Positions 1 to 9,418 are shown, counted from the stretch's first letter. The stretch is 64,000 nucleotides of DNA from CAVVFX01 sp963777595 (GCA_963777595.1 CAVZRE010000066.1:134597-198596), one strand, 5' to 3'. Notes: a model not told the origin generated them from the letters alone. Program-made: numbers and translations.

Positions 1-940
1 GATAGGACTTGAGAGTGTCGCTATCCAGCAGTTTGCCGAGCGCTTCCGGACTCGCGGTCCGAACCAGCTCATATTGCGACTGGGCTGCGACACGGGCTTC
101 GTGTGCCACTCCCAAGGCCGTCTGCACCTGCCGCATCTGGTCATCGGCGAAACTTTCTTTGTCGTTGTTGGCGACCAGAAGTCCGTTCCTTGAGACGAAC
201 TCGCGCAGACTATTCTCCGCGTCTGTGAGTGACCTTTTCTGCTCTTCTATTTGACCGGCCAGAAGGTCCTGGGTTTCCGTCGTGGTGCCGACCATCCGCT
301 TCAGAGTCTCGCCACGGTAGCCTTCCGCCAACGAATTGACTAAGTCGGCCGCGAGTTGGGGGTCAGCCGCTTCGTACTCGATCTCCACGATCTGGGTCTG
401 TCCGAATAGGCGAACCGTGAGATGCTTACGCACCATCGCGAGCACTGCCCGCCGTGAGCGGGTTTCGGCAGCCGAATGAGTGACCAGATGCTTTAGCCGG
501 CTAAGTAACCCGGGATTCTGGTTGAATTCGCGATGCCGTACCAGATCCAGTTTGTCGATGATGGAGAGCAACATCGTGTCGCTTTCGATCAACTTCACCT
601 GCGTTTGCAGGAAAGGCTCAAGCAGGATCATGCCGGGCTCGGCGACCGGGTTCAACTGGCGGCGGTTCAGAAAGTCTTCATTCGGCATCTCGACTTCGAG
701 TTGTGCCTTCGCATCGTAAGTGGGCGTCTGACTCAAGGCCAGGAGCGCCGCGAGGACTGCGCCGCCCAGGAGAAACAAACCGAAAGTCCACTTGTTACGC
801 AGAATGACCGAGAAGAACTCGCCGAAAGTCGTGAACTCAGCTGCTGCTGGAACATTCACGGCCGGCGCGGGCATGAGGCTCTGCCGTTCGATGGTAGACC
901 CGGTTTGTTGTGGATGTCTGCGTTCGCGGTTGATAGTCAT
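1..940 (-). CDS. Wzz/GumC-type polysaccharide chain-length protein (partial)
   Basis: The first 313 codons of a gene that leaves the window at the left edge. The translation shows a polar N-terminus, one membrane segment at about residues 51-71, then a long periplasmic region rich in charged residues that is probably coiled coil at about 220-300. This is the layout of Wzz/Wzc/GumC polysaccharide co-polymerases, inner-membrane proteins that set chain length and touch the outer-membrane exporter. The second membrane segment and any C-terminal tyrosine kinase domain lie outside, so Wzz and Wzc types cannot be told apart. The ATG start overlaps the stop of the Wza-like gene by one base (TAATG), which implies one transcript and coupled translation. 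The family call rests on topology and the gene pair. Confidence 0.8.
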   Translation of the reverse strand, partial: MTINRERRHPQQTGSTIERQSLMPAPAVNVPAAAEFTTFGEFFSVILRNKWTFGLFLLGGAVLAALLALSQTPTYDAKAQLEVEMPNEDFLNRRQLNPVAEPGMILLEPFLQTQVKLIESDTMLLSIIDKLDLVRHREFNQNPGLLSRLKHLVTHSAAETRSRRAVLAMVRKHLTVRLFGQTQIVEIEYEAADPQLAADLVNSLAEGYRGETLKRMVGTTTETQDLLAGQIEEQKRSLTDAENSLREFVSRNGLLVANNDKESFADDQMRQVQTALGVAHEARVAAQSQYELVRTASPEALGKLLDSDTLKSY

Positions 941-1875
941 TAGTGGTGCCAGATCACAATTCCAGTTCCCATCTGAATGGCCGTTTCGACACCGCGCAGT
1001 GCTGCGTTTTTGGAGGCGCTATTGGGAACAAAAAGAACGTCGTTGGGGTGCAGCGGCATATCCGGCTTCTTGCCCGACAGAATGCTCTTGACGTCCACCG
1101 CGACTTCCGTCCTCGGTTTCCCATCCTCGGCTGGGCGGATAATCTTGGCATTCCGGGATCCAGCCGTGCTCGTCAGGCCTTCCGCCATCGAGATGGCTTG
1201 CAGTACGGACATGTTCTCGCGGTCTTTCAAAACGAAGCCACCGGATTTGTGGACTTCTCCGATGACATAGATCAACTTTGCTCTCGGGACAGTGATCACA
1301 TCATTCGGCAGGATGAAGATGTTGTCGTCGGGATGCCGTCCGTCGACAATGTCAGGCAGACTGACTTGCGCCGAAAAGTATCCTGCCGATTCGGCGATCC
1401 CGGCGATCGGCAGTGGTCCCGACGACCGTGGACGGTTCACGTTCACGATTGATCCAGCGCTTTCATCCGCTCCACCGGCGGCGGCGATGACTTCGAGCAA
1501 CCGCTTCGGAGCATTCAGTTGGTAGACGCCTGGTGTCTTTACTGCGCCTAACACTGAAACGGGCCGGCTCTTCACTTCGATCACATCTACAGATACTTCG
1601 GGGTCGCGGACAAAGGAGTCGAGCCGCCTGCGAATTTCGCCGGCCAGTTCGACGGGGGTCAGACCGGCAGCCTTGACCGAGCCGATCATCGGAAGTTCCA
1701 GCAATCCGTCTTCACCCAGGCGAATCGGGCCTTGCGGAATCTCGGTGACATGCAGCGCGTGAATAGCAATGGAGTCGCCAGGTCCGAGAGGAGCTGCCGG
1801 GCCGGTTTCTCCAGAAAGGTTGGAGAAGGCCAGTAGGGCGACTGGAGTAGATAGTAAGATCCATCGGAGTGTCAT
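940..1875 (-). CDS. Polysaccharide export protein (Wza-like, SLBB domains)
   Basis: A 311-residue exported protein. After a signal sequence (about 1-23) comes a poly-export domain with the usual LGPGDSI opening near residue 31, then two SLBB-type segments, the first starting around VSVLGAVKTPGVYQL and the second around LIYVIGEVHKSGGF. Such proteins form the outer-membrane or periplasmic channel for exopolysaccharide or capsule. No lipobox cysteine follows the leader, so it is not an obvious lipoprotein like Wza of enterobacteria. It is first in a leftward operon with the Wzz-like gene (one-base overlap) and is divergent from the methyltransferase at 2202. The export role is well supported; the sugar polymer is unknown. 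Confidence 0.9.
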   Translation of the reverse strand: MTLRWILLSTPVALLAFSNLSGETGPAAPLGPGDSIAIHALHVTEIPQGPIRLGEDGLLELPMIGSVKAAGLTPVELAGEIRRRLDSFVRDPEVSVDVIEVKSRPVSVLGAVKTPGVYQLNAPKRLLEVIAAAGGADESAGSIVNVNRPRSSGPLPIAGIAESAGYFSAQVSLPDIVDGRHPDDNIFILPNDVITVPRAKLIYVIGEVHKSGGFVLKDRENMSVLQAISMAEGLTSTAGSRNAKIIRPAEDGKPRTEVAVDVKSILSGKKPDMPLHPNDVLFVPNSASKNAALRGVETAIQMGTGIVIWHH

Positions 1876-2201
1876 TTAGTCACTCGGTCGTTACTTACTT
1901 TGGTTGCCATGGAAATAGAATAGGTCAGAATTCTCGAGTTTGTGAGAGATTTAGGACAAGTGATAACTCAATAGTTCTGGCGATACCAGCACTGGAACTG
2001 GCAGTACCCTATGAACTTAGACCCCACTTTTCGTCGGCGAGAGACTGCGCTGGGACTTGTTGGCTGGCTGGCAACACCAGTACTAGTACCGGGACGGCTA
2101 AATTGTTAGTCCCACTTAGTCCTGGTATCGCTATTACTTTCTCTGCGATGACTTAGATGCTACGGCTTCGTTAAGGTAGGAATAGCTATTATTCTGGGGT
2201 T
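1876..2201. promoter_or_regulatory. Divergent intergenic region with CTGG-N5-CCAG palindromes
   Basis: This 326-base gap between the export operon and the methyltransferase gene is richer in A+T than its neighbours and holds repeated short motifs. CTGGCGATACCAGCAC (1977-1992) and CTGGCAACACCAGTAC (2068-2083) are two versions of CTGG-N5-CCAG spaced 91 bases apart. CTGGTATCGC at 2122-2131 is an exact inverted copy of GCGATACCAG at 1980-1989. The arrangement fits dimeric regulator sites controlling both flanking transcripts, but no promoter hexamers are clear and the regulator is unknown. I see no real coding sequence here. Confidence 0.4.
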
Positions 2202-3035
2202 ATGTCTCAGTCACACCGGGGATTAGTGCAACAACACTTCCGAGATGATTCCTTCTTCTGGAAGGACGTTTACACGCAAGATACCTTGATCGGGGAGATC
2301 TATCGTGAACGCCGGGCGACGGTGCTGCGCTTCGTGGATGGAATAGGCCTACCCTCCGGCGCGAATGTTCTCGACATCGGTTGTGGCGCGGGTACGACTT
2401 CAGTGGCGCTCGCGAAACGAGGGCTGAGGGTGGAAGCAGTGGATTCCGTTCCGGAAATGATCCAACTCACCAGACGGGCGGCGCTCTCGAGTGATGCCGG
2501 AGGCCGGGTACAGGTGCGCTCCGGGGATGTTCACAGATTGGCTTATCAGAGCGAAAGTTTCGACATGGCAGTAGCAATCGGCGTGATGGAGTGGCTTCCC
2601 TCGTTCGCCGGTCCGCTGAAAGAACTCCTCCGCGTTCTGCGTCCGGGAGGGTGGCTCATTGTGAACGTTGACAACTCTCGCGCGTTGCATTGTTGGCTTG
2701 ATCCACGCATGCACCCCGCTGCGGGACCGGTCAAACGTTACGCTCGAAAGTTAGCCGAGCGGGCAGGCCTGCTAGAACCCGTCGCGCGGCCATCGCGCTG
2801 CTCTCGCGGCAAACTTGACAGGGCTCTTTGCGCTGCCGGATTCAATAAAGTCTCGAGTGAAACCTGCGGCTTCGGACCGATAACTATTTTGGGCAGGCAC
2901 GTCCTTCCCGAGAAAGCCGGCATCGCCCTGCACCGATCCCTCCAGAAACTGGCGCATCATCAATTCCCTCTGCTGCGAAATGGCGGCGATGCATACCTTG
3001 TTCTGGCCCGGAGGTCGACCCTTGAGAGTGCCTGA
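2202..3035 (+). CDS. SAM-dependent methyltransferase (class I)
   Basis: A 277-residue protein with a Rossmann-fold methyltransferase core: motif I VLDIGCGAG at residues 56-64, an acidic residue ending strand 2 (VEAVD), and the post-I segments MAVAIGVMEWL and LRVLRPGGWLIVNV typical of Methyltransf_11/25 proteins. The acceptor is unknown; its place between polysaccharide export genes and an ATP-grasp ligase suggests a sugar or a polymer precursor. The 3' end overlaps the likely GTG start of the ATP-grasp gene by eight bases, so both are probably in one operon. Methyltransferase activity is well supported by motif; the substrate is inference. Confidence 0.88.
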   Translation: MSQSHRGLVQQHFRDDSFFWKDVYTQDTLIGEIYRERRATVLRFVDGIGLPSGANVLDIGCGAGTTSVALAKRGLRVEAVDSVPEMIQLTRRAALSSDAGGRVQVRSGDVHRLAYQSESFDMAVAIGVMEWLPSFAGPLKELLRVLRPGGWLIVNVDNSRALHCWLDPRMHPAAGPVKRYARKLAERAGLLEPVARPSRCSRGKLDRALCAAGFNKVSSETCGFGPITILGRHVLPEKAGIALHRSLQKLAHHQFPLLRNGGDAYLVLARRSTLESA

Positions 3036-4341
3036 TACGTCGACGCCCGTGGTGGTGTTGCGATGCGCGCGGCATGGCGGGCTAGGCATTACGCGATCGC
3101 TGGGGCGGCTCGGGGTCGCGGTTTACCATATCGACGGAAATAAATTCGCGCCGTCATTTTTTTCAAGGTATTCGCGAGGGCGGTTGGTATGGGACGTGGA
3201 AGGCGCGAGTACGCGGGAGTTGATTGCGCGGTTTGGCGAGATGGCGAACAAGATCGGACGCCGCGCAATCCTGATTCCCACATCGGACGCAACCGCGATG
3301 CTGGTCGCGACGCATGCGAGGGCGCTGAGTAAGTGGTTCGACTTCCCGTGTCTGGATCCTGAAGTGATCGACGGATTCTGCAGCAAGCGGAAGATGTATT
3401 TCCTGGCGAAGAGGTATGGTGTTCCCACGCCCGCGACTGCGTTCCCTCAGTCACGGAAAGATTTGCTGGACCATGCCGGGGCGATGAAGTTCCCAGTCGT
3501 TGCAAAAGGTATTTTTGGAGTAGAACTGGAGCGCAGAGCCGGACGCCGCCTATTTATGGTGGAGAACCGCGACCAGTTGTTGAGTTTGTACGATGCGCAC
3601 GAAGACTGGTTCCGGCCGAACTTCATGCTGCAGGAGTTCATTCCCGGAGGCGCGGAGTCCTCTTGGATGTTCAACGGATATTTCGATGGGAACAGCGACT
3701 GTAAGGTCGGTTACACCGGCCGGAAGATCCGCCAATATCCGGCTTACCGGGGTTTGACGAGCCTCGGCGAATGCATCGCTAACGAAGCCGTCGCTCAATT
3801 GAGCTGTGATTTGATGAAGGCGTGCGGTTATCGCGGCTGCGTCGATATCGACTATCGATATGACGATCGCGATGGCCAATATAAGATACTTGACGTCAAT
3901 CCAAGAGTCGGCGCCACGTTCCGGCTTTTCGCGGACGCGAACGGCATGGATGTGGTTCGAGCCATGTATTTCGACCGCACTGGACAGACGATTGAATCGT
4001 CCCTGCCGCAGGAAGGCCGCAGGTGGCTGGTGGAAGACTGCGACTTGATCTCCGGTTGGCGCTATTTCCACGACGGGAAGTTGAACTTGGGAGAGTGGCT
4101 GAAGTCTTTTCGCGGGGTTGCAGAAACCGCAGTCTTTGCCAAAGACGATCCACTGCCCGCGCTTTGGACCGGCATACAACATCTACGGACATTGTGGAGT
4201 AGCCGGGCGGTTGGGCGTTTTACGAGGACCTCCCCGGCGAAAACGGAGATGCTGCTGCGCAATGCCAAATTGCCGTCGATAATTGCCGCTAAACTTGAAG
4301 GAGAGAAGGAAGTGAAGGCGCATGAAGTTATCGAGGCGTAG
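2980..4341 (+). CDS. ATP-grasp carboxylate-amine ligase-like protein
   Basis: The longest reading frame begins at 2980, but the better start is GTG at 3028, after a GGAGG at 3010-3014 and overlapping the methyltransferase stop by eight bases; that gives about 437 residues. The protein opens with a nucleotide-fold segment (VVVLRCARHGGLGITRSLGR), continues through a central ATP-grasp region with the lysine-bearing FPVVAKG strand, and has the metal/phosphate end motif ILDVNPRVGATFRL. It resembles predicted ATP-grasp enzymes of polysaccharide clusters that join a carboxylate to an amine, for example an amino acid to a sugar acid. The product is unknown. It overlaps the sulfatase gene by 20 bases. 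Confidence 0.8.
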   Translation: MAAMHTLFWPGGRPLRVPDTSTPVVVLRCARHGGLGITRSLGRLGVAVYHIDGNKFAPSFFSRYSRGRLVWDVEGASTRELIARFGEMANKIGRRAILIPTSDATAMLVATHARALSKWFDFPCLDPEVIDGFCSKRKMYFLAKRYGVPTPATAFPQSRKDLLDHAGAMKFPVVAKGIFGVELERRAGRRLFMVENRDQLLSLYDAHEDWFRPNFMLQEFIPGGAESSWMFNGYFDGNSDCKVGYTGRKIRQYPAYRGLTSLGECIANEAVAQLSCDLMKACGYRGCVDIDYRYDDRDGQYKILDVNPRVGATFRLFADANGMDVVRAMYFDRTGQTIESSLPQEGRRWLVEDCDLISGWRYFHDGKLNLGEWLKSFRGVAETAVFAKDDPLPALWTGIQHLRTLWSSRAVGRFTRTSPAKTEMLLRNAKLPSIIAAKLEGEKEVKAHEVIEA

Positions 4342-5785
4342 CTTTTTGGAGACCGGTGTGGGGACAGGTGCGCTAGCGGCGAGTCTGGCGGCCGCATCGC
4401 CGCAAGACAACAGTAAGGCGCTGTCGAACCGGCCTAATGTTCTCTACATCATCCAGGAGGATATCGGCCCCCAAATGGCCTGCTATGGCGAGCCTTTAAT
4501 CCAGACGCCGCATCTCGATCGTTTCGCCAGCCAGGGAATTCGCTTCACGAACGCTTACACTTGTGGTCCGGTATGCTCGGCGAGCCGGTCGGCCTTGATG
4601 ACGGGGTGCTATCAGACGCAACTCGGAGCGCATCAGCACCGCACGTGGGAGTGGCACAAGAGGACTCTGCCGCCGCCGGTACGACACGTTTCACAATGGT
4701 TTCGCGATGCAGGCTACTTCACCTGCAACCTGCAACCACCGCCTGCAAAGAAAGCCGGCGGCATGCATGGAGCCGCGGGGTCGGGCAAGGTCGATCTGAA
4801 TTTCTTGCTGAATGCGCCCGACAAAAATGGCTTTTTTGACGGCATCGACTGGAACCAACGCAAACCGGATCAACCTTTCTTTGCGCACATCACCATCATC
4901 GAAACACATAAGGGCGCGGGCTGGAAGATCGCGCGAAGGCAGCCAAAATCCGAGTTGGTGGATCCGGACAAGCTGAAGCTCGCGTCATATTACCCCGATA
5001 GTCCCGTGGCGCGCGATGAATACGCTAATTACCTTGACGCCATCCATCTCTCTGACGGTTATGTCGGCCAACTTTTGGATCGACTGGAAAAGGACGGTCT
5101 GGCCAAGAATACGGTTGTGGTGCTATCGAGCGATCACGGTCCACTGTTTCGCGGCAAACAATTCCTTTACGATGGCGGAATTCATATTCCGCTGATGGTT
5201 CGTTTTCCGGATGGCCGAGGCGCAGGTACGGTAAAGGACGATCTGGTGAGCGCTGTTGACATCACTCCGACGCTGGTGGGCTTCGCCGGAATTCGACCTC
5301 CCGCCGGCGCCATACAGGGTCAGGATCTTTTCGGACCTTCTTACCGGCCACGCACACACATCTTCGCCGCGCGCGATCGCATGGATATTTCGATCGACCG
5401 GATGCGCGCCGTTAGAACCAGTCAGTACAAATACATTCGCAATTACTTCCCCGCAATCCCTTACATGCAGCACAATCCTTACAAAGAGGAAAACTATCCG
5501 ACCTGGAACCTGGTCAAGGATCTCTATAAGGAGGGTAAGCTCGACTCCGCACAATCGTTGTTTCCCTCACCGGTGAAGCCGATCGAGGAGTTATTCGACT
5601 TGCATGCTGATCCGGATGAGGTACACAATCTGGCGGACAATGCGGCACACGCGAAAACGCTGAAGGAATTGCGCACCCTGGTGGATGGCTTCGTTAACGA
5701 AAACGACAAACTGGTGACGCCGGAAGATCCGGTGGATATTTTCCGCGGCTACTACGGGCGTCTGCCGGAAGACGGGGACGCATAG
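4322..5785 (+). CDS. Tat-exported sulfatase
   Basis: A 487-residue alkaline-phosphatase-fold sulfatase. The N-terminus is a Tat-type leader (SRRSFLE then a mild hydrophobic stretch to about residue 27). The formylglycine motif CSASR lies at residues 85-89, so Cys85 is the residue expected to be matured. Metal-site acidic residues are seen in QEDIGP (near 46) and in SSDHG in the second half. It should hydrolyse sulfate esters in the periplasm, on a polysaccharide or another substrate. The gene starts inside the end of the ATP-grasp gene (20-base overlap) and ends four bases from the convergent regulator gene. A Ser-type or Cys-type maturase is not seen in the window. Confidence 0.9.
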   Translation: MKLSRRSFLETGVGTGALAASLAAASPQDNSKALSNRPNVLYIIQEDIGPQMACYGEPLIQTPHLDRFASQGIRFTNAYTCGPVCSASRSALMTGCYQTQLGAHQHRTWEWHKRTLPPPVRHVSQWFRDAGYFTCNLQPPPAKKAGGMHGAAGSGKVDLNFLLNAPDKNGFFDGIDWNQRKPDQPFFAHITIIETHKGAGWKIARRQPKSELVDPDKLKLASYYPDSPVARDEYANYLDAIHLSDGYVGQLLDRLEKDGLAKNTVVVLSSDHGPLFRGKQFLYDGGIHIPLMVRFPDGRGAGTVKDDLVSAVDITPTLVGFAGIRPPAGAIQGQDLFGPSYRPRTHIFAARDRMDISIDRMRAVRTSQYKYIRNYFPAIPYMQHNPYKEENYPTWNLVKDLYKEGKLDSAQSLFPSPVKPIEELFDLHADPDEVHNLADNAAHAKTLKELRTLVDGFVNENDKLVTPEDPVDIFRGYYGRLPEDGDA

Positions 5786-5789
5786 CCGG

Positions 5790-6569
5790 CTACCAGTTCA
5801 GCATGTGCCTTACATTTCGCGCCAGCCTCTTACTGACAATCAGTTCCTGCGAATTGCTGAGAGTCAATAGCCAGCGTTGGCTGCTGAGGGCGCTCATTTT
5901 CCGCACGTGGTTCACATTAACGATTGAATTTCGATGCACGCGTTCAAACGGAGAATTCCGCAGCCTCTCCTCGATCGCGCGAAGGGATTGTGTTGCCGTG
6001 TAGCTGCGTTTGGCCGTAATGATGGTAACGATTTCACCGTCCGCCTGGAATGCCAGCACCTCACTCTGGTCCAGAAGATAGTACTCCTCGCCAAGCTTTC
6101 CGACGATCTTCCTCCCGGCGGCATTCGGAGAAGTCTCCGCCTGTGAAGCGACGGCCGTGTCGGTTAACCGCAGGACGCTCTCCGCGACCTTGAGTTCTTT
6201 GCCGTGAAGAAAGCGGGCGCGTTGAATTGCTTTTTGGAGACGGGCTTCGCTGATGGGCTTGAGCAGGTAGTCGATCGCCCCCGCTTCGAAAGCCTCGATG
6301 GCGTGTTGATTGAACGCGGTGACGATAACGATCGCCGGGATCGGACTGCCATGCAGGTTGGCGACGACCTCGAACCCTCCCATCACCGGCATTTGGAGGT
6401 CGAGGAAAACAAGATTGGGCCGCAGACGAGTGATCTGCGCGAGTGCTTCGCGGCCGTTGTCCGCCTCGCCAACCACCGACACGTCCGGAAACAGTTCGAG
6501 CTCTTCGCGCAGAATTTTGCGCGCTACGGGTTCGTCGTCTACCACCAGGACGCGGAGTTGAAGGTTCAT
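5790..6569 (-). CDS. LytTR-family response regulator
   Basis: A 259-residue response regulator. The receiver domain (1-125) has the acidic pair DDE at 11-13, the phosphoacceptor Asp57 in NLVFLDLQMP, and the conserved Thr/Lys region IVTAFN and YLLKP. A LytTR DNA-binding domain follows from about 150 to the end, with the pattern ERLRNSPFERVHRNSIVNV. Proteins of this type (LytT, AlgR, MrkE) bind paired direct repeats. It lies 107 bases downstream of the membrane kinase gene on the same strand and is almost certainly its partner. Targets are not apparent from the window. Confidence 0.93.
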   Translation of the reverse strand: MNLQLRVLVVDDEPVARKILREELELFPDVSVVGEADNGREALAQITRLRPNLVFLDLQMPVMGGFEVVANLHGSPIPAIVIVTAFNQHAIEAFEAGAIDYLLKPISEARLQKAIQRARFLHGKELKVAESVLRLTDTAVASQAETSPNAAGRKIVGKLGEEYYLLDQSEVLAFQADGEIVTIITAKRSYTATQSLRAIEERLRNSPFERVHRNSIVNVNHVRKMSALSSQRWLLTLSNSQELIVSKRLARNVRHMLNW

Positions 6570-6676
6570 GCCTCCTCCTCAATATAGGACCTGCTCCCCA
6601 ATCCGCGTTAAAGAAAAATCGCCGACGGGCGATTCTGTGCCACAAGCGGGCTACTGGAGGGTCCGAGCGGATGCAT

Positions 6677-8560
6677 TCATCGAGCAGCAAGTGCGGCAAC
6701 CGGCACGGGTACGGAAAACCGGACCGTTGTCATTTGCTGACCACGCTCGAACGTGAGATCGGATTCCGCGCCATAGCATAATTGCAGTCGCTTGCTGACA
6801 TTCGCCATGCCTAATCCCAAGCCGGTGAAGCAAGGCTCCACGGACGGGGCCACGCCGCGACCGCTGTCCTGCACCGTGACCCGGATCACACCCGCCTCGG
6901 CTTTGGCCGAAATTCTGACCCAACCGTCTTGCTCACTTGCTGCGATGCCATGCTTGATTGCGTTTTCCACTAATGGTTGCACCGATAGCATCGGGATCTC
7001 GATCTCTTTGGCCGCTTCGTCGATGTCCATTTCAACCGTTAGCCGGGATCCCAGGCGAAGTTTCTCGATCTCCAGATATGCCCGCACGATTTCCAATTCC
7101 TCGGATAACTGGATGAGTTTCTCGGGCGTCTGGAGGGAGTAACGGAAAATATCGGCCAGATTGAGTACGGTACGGCGGGCGCCCGAAGCCTCTCGCGGAA
7201 TGATTCCAAAAAGTGTATTGAGCGCATTAAAGAGGAAATGAGGGTTGATCTGGGATTGCAGCGCGCGCAGTTCGGCCTGGACCATGAGCCGTTGCATTTC
7301 CGAATCATGGTAGCGATCGATCTGCTCAGTGATGGCTGTCGCCAGGCGTCCCATGGCGCGAAGGTCCTCGCTCAGGTAGCGGCGGCCGCCTCTCCTCCTG
7401 CCCAACAGAATATACGTGACCTTACCTACTGAGAACCGCAATGGAACGATGGCTTCCGCCCATCGATAGCTCTCGTGATTTCTCAGACGAGGCGCGTCAG
7501 AGGCGGGTACCGGAAAAAAGATATCGGGACCTTCGGAGAAACCGGCCGGCTGCGCCTCGGTAATCGGCAGTGAGCGCTCAGCCTTCATAAAAGATGTGAT
7601 GAGTCCGGTAGCCCACGAGACGAATTCCGCCTCTCCGTGCCACTCCGGACGGGTTCGGATCTGTTGCAGAACGTTTTCCAGGTTTGGACGGCGGAAGACC
7701 GCTTCTGTTAGCCATCGCTGTACCAGTCCGCGCAGCATGGCGAACACAATCAGCAGCATGCAGATCCCCAGTGTCAAGACGGCTTCGCGTGGCGTATTGA
7801 CCGGCCCCATCAGGCGCAACGCCACGGCAGCTTCTATGGCGGCGATGGTCACCGCGGCTGCGAGCAGCGCGTTGGCCAGAAAGCGCAGAAAGGCGTCCAG
7901 CAAAACAAAGCGATAGTCCTGCATCAGGATAAACAATGCCAGGGGAATGCCGCCGTGATGCAGCGCCAGTTCGCTGGACCACGCATGTACCGGATGGCCC
8001 GACCCGAAGTGAACGAAGGACATCGAGAAGAGCAGTAAACACATGGAGGCAACTACCCTCGACGTTCTTCCCCGTTGATCCTGTTGATTGGCTGCGCGCT
8101 GTTTGGCGACGCGCGCCACCGAGATGGCCGTCAGGATAACAAAACCGATCGTGATGAGCAGCAGCGCGTTCGCCCGGTACTGCTCGGAGCCGGTGATAGC
8201 CGCGATGCAGTGCATCACCACCGCTACCAGCGCCAGTCCATAGCCGGCCAGGGTCAATGCGGGCATCCGTCCGTCGAGCGAAAGATGTAACAATACCGGC
8301 GGTAAGAGGCTTAAACAACAAAAGGTTGCCGCGATGAGAAATGTTGATGCCGGCGATGAGTTTTGTATCGCCAGCAGAACCGCCAGAGATCCGAAATTCC
8401 AGAGGAACGCCAAGCCTGCAGCGGCAGCCGATAACCAACTCCCGCGCCTCGCTGCGGCGCCGCGATCGCGCAGGAAGAGTGCCAGAAAAATTCCGAAGAT
8501 GATGGCACCGGCGGTATGTCCGATTATGTTGGTGATGATCGGCTCGTGCAGATTGGACAT
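6677..8560 (-). CDS. LytS-like membrane sensor histidine kinase
   Basis: A 627-residue kinase. About eight hydrophobic segments occupy residues 1-277. They are followed by a GAF-like linker (about 290-420), a His_kinase domain with the hallmark QSQINPHFLFNALNTL, and an HATPase domain with ENAIKHG, DSGRGV and TGLGLGMANV. This is the LytS/YehU class that phosphorylates LytTR regulators. The N-terminal membrane part does not look like a named sensor, so the signal is unknown. It is the first gene of the pair with the response regulator at 5790-6569. Confidence 0.92.
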   Translation of the reverse strand: MSNLHEPIITNIIGHTAGAIIFGIFLALFLRDRGAAARRGSWLSAAAAGLAFLWNFGSLAVLLAIQNSSPASTFLIAATFCCLSLLPPVLLHLSLDGRMPALTLAGYGLALVAVVMHCIAAITGSEQYRANALLLITIGFVILTAISVARVAKQRAANQQDQRGRTSRVVASMCLLLFSMSFVHFGSGHPVHAWSSELALHHGGIPLALFILMQDYRFVLLDAFLRFLANALLAAAVTIAAIEAAVALRLMGPVNTPREAVLTLGICMLLIVFAMLRGLVQRWLTEAVFRRPNLENVLQQIRTRPEWHGEAEFVSWATGLITSFMKAERSLPITEAQPAGFSEGPDIFFPVPASDAPRLRNHESYRWAEAIVPLRFSVGKVTYILLGRRRGGRRYLSEDLRAMGRLATAITEQIDRYHDSEMQRLMVQAELRALQSQINPHFLFNALNTLFGIIPREASGARRTVLNLADIFRYSLQTPEKLIQLSEELEIVRAYLEIEKLRLGSRLTVEMDIDEAAKEIEIPMLSVQPLVENAIKHGIAASEQDGWVRISAKAEAGVIRVTVQDSGRGVAPSVEPCFTGLGLGMANVSKRLQLCYGAESDLTFERGQQMTTVRFSVPVPVAALAAR

Positions 8561-8863
8561 GACTTATATTGTAGGCGCGTGATTCATGCGGCGGAGAGGC
8601 GAGTCCGCTCTTGCACAAAACCAGTTTTTTAGCGGCGATAACTGTCCACCCGCGAGTTGTCCTAGGCCGGATCAACAGTTTGAGGGCGGATTGTTCTGAC
8701 GGCAGCATCCATGCCACGCCCACTTTTCTTTCCACGTTCAGCGGAACGCACTACGCCGCACCACGCTCGTTGACCGCGACGATCGGTTACCATCGCTAGA
8801 GCGGACGCCACTTACCCCTCCTGTTGATAGAATTCGAAGTGATTCGAGGATTCTGGAGGATCG
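8561..8863. other. Intergenic gap, divergent promoters expected
   Basis: 303 bases between the divergent kinase and small secreted protein genes. I see no convincing open reading frame, tRNA or repeat. Promoters for both flanking genes must lie here or nearby, but no clear hexamer pair stands out. Confidence 0.4.
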
Positions 8864-9313
8864 ATGAAGATTGTCTCTCTCGCTTTCTTTCTTTCGGTGG
8901 CTGCCCAGCCGTTGCTTGCCCAGGGTGCTCCGCCTCAAGGTGCGCCCGACCAACCGTACGCGGTCGAGTACTATTACAAAACGCAATGGGGACACCAGGA
9001 GGAATTCCTACAGCTCTTCCTGAAAAATCACTATCCGCTGCTCCGGAAAATCGTCGAGTCCGGCCGTATGGTCTCAGTGAAGATCGACACGCCTGCCAAC
9101 CACATGACCGAGGATGCGCGTTGGGATTATCGCGTCACCATCCGCTTCAAGAATTCGGCCTTGGCGACGACTGCCAACCCCGACGAAGAGCGCATGATCA
9201 GGCAACTCTGGCCCGATCAAACGACTTACAAACGCGAAGAGCAGCGCCGGTTCGAGATTCTGCTGGCCCACTGGGATCTTCCCGTCAGCGATATTACTCC
9301 GTCGAAACCATAA
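8864..9313 (+). CDS. Small secreted protein, uncharacterised
   Basis: A 149-residue protein with a clean signal peptide (about 1-20, ending LLAQG) and a mature region with alternating hydrophobic strands and helices. A strong ribosome site, CTGGAGGATCG, precedes the ATG. The size and the YAVEYYYKTQWG / WDYRVTIRFKN strands suggest a small alpha/beta fold of the dimeric-barrel kind, but this is a guess. MsrA follows 105 bases later on the same strand. I do not recognise the family. Confidence 0.75.
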   Translation: MKIVSLAFFLSVAAQPLLAQGAPPQGAPDQPYAVEYYYKTQWGHQEEFLQLFLKNHYPLLRKIVESGRMVSVKIDTPANHMTEDARWDYRVTIRFKNSALATTANPDEERMIRQLWPDQTTYKREEQRRFEILLAHWDLPVSDITPSKP

Positions 9314-9418
9314 GTTGATGGTTTGCCGCACGGGTGTGGCGGTTCTGTCCAACGTTGACAGGCGAGACGACTCAACGCCCGGCATCGATTCGGCGTATCT
9401 TGAAATGGAGGATCACTC

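Noticed and set aside
1869..2156. Plus-strand frame of 95 codons in the divergent region
   Set aside because: Composition is unlike neighbouring genes, there is no ribosome site, and the DNA is explained better by the palindromic sites.
7578..8735. Open frame of 385 codons on the minus strand
   Set aside because: Frame-shifted shadow of the LytS-like kinase, with no motif.
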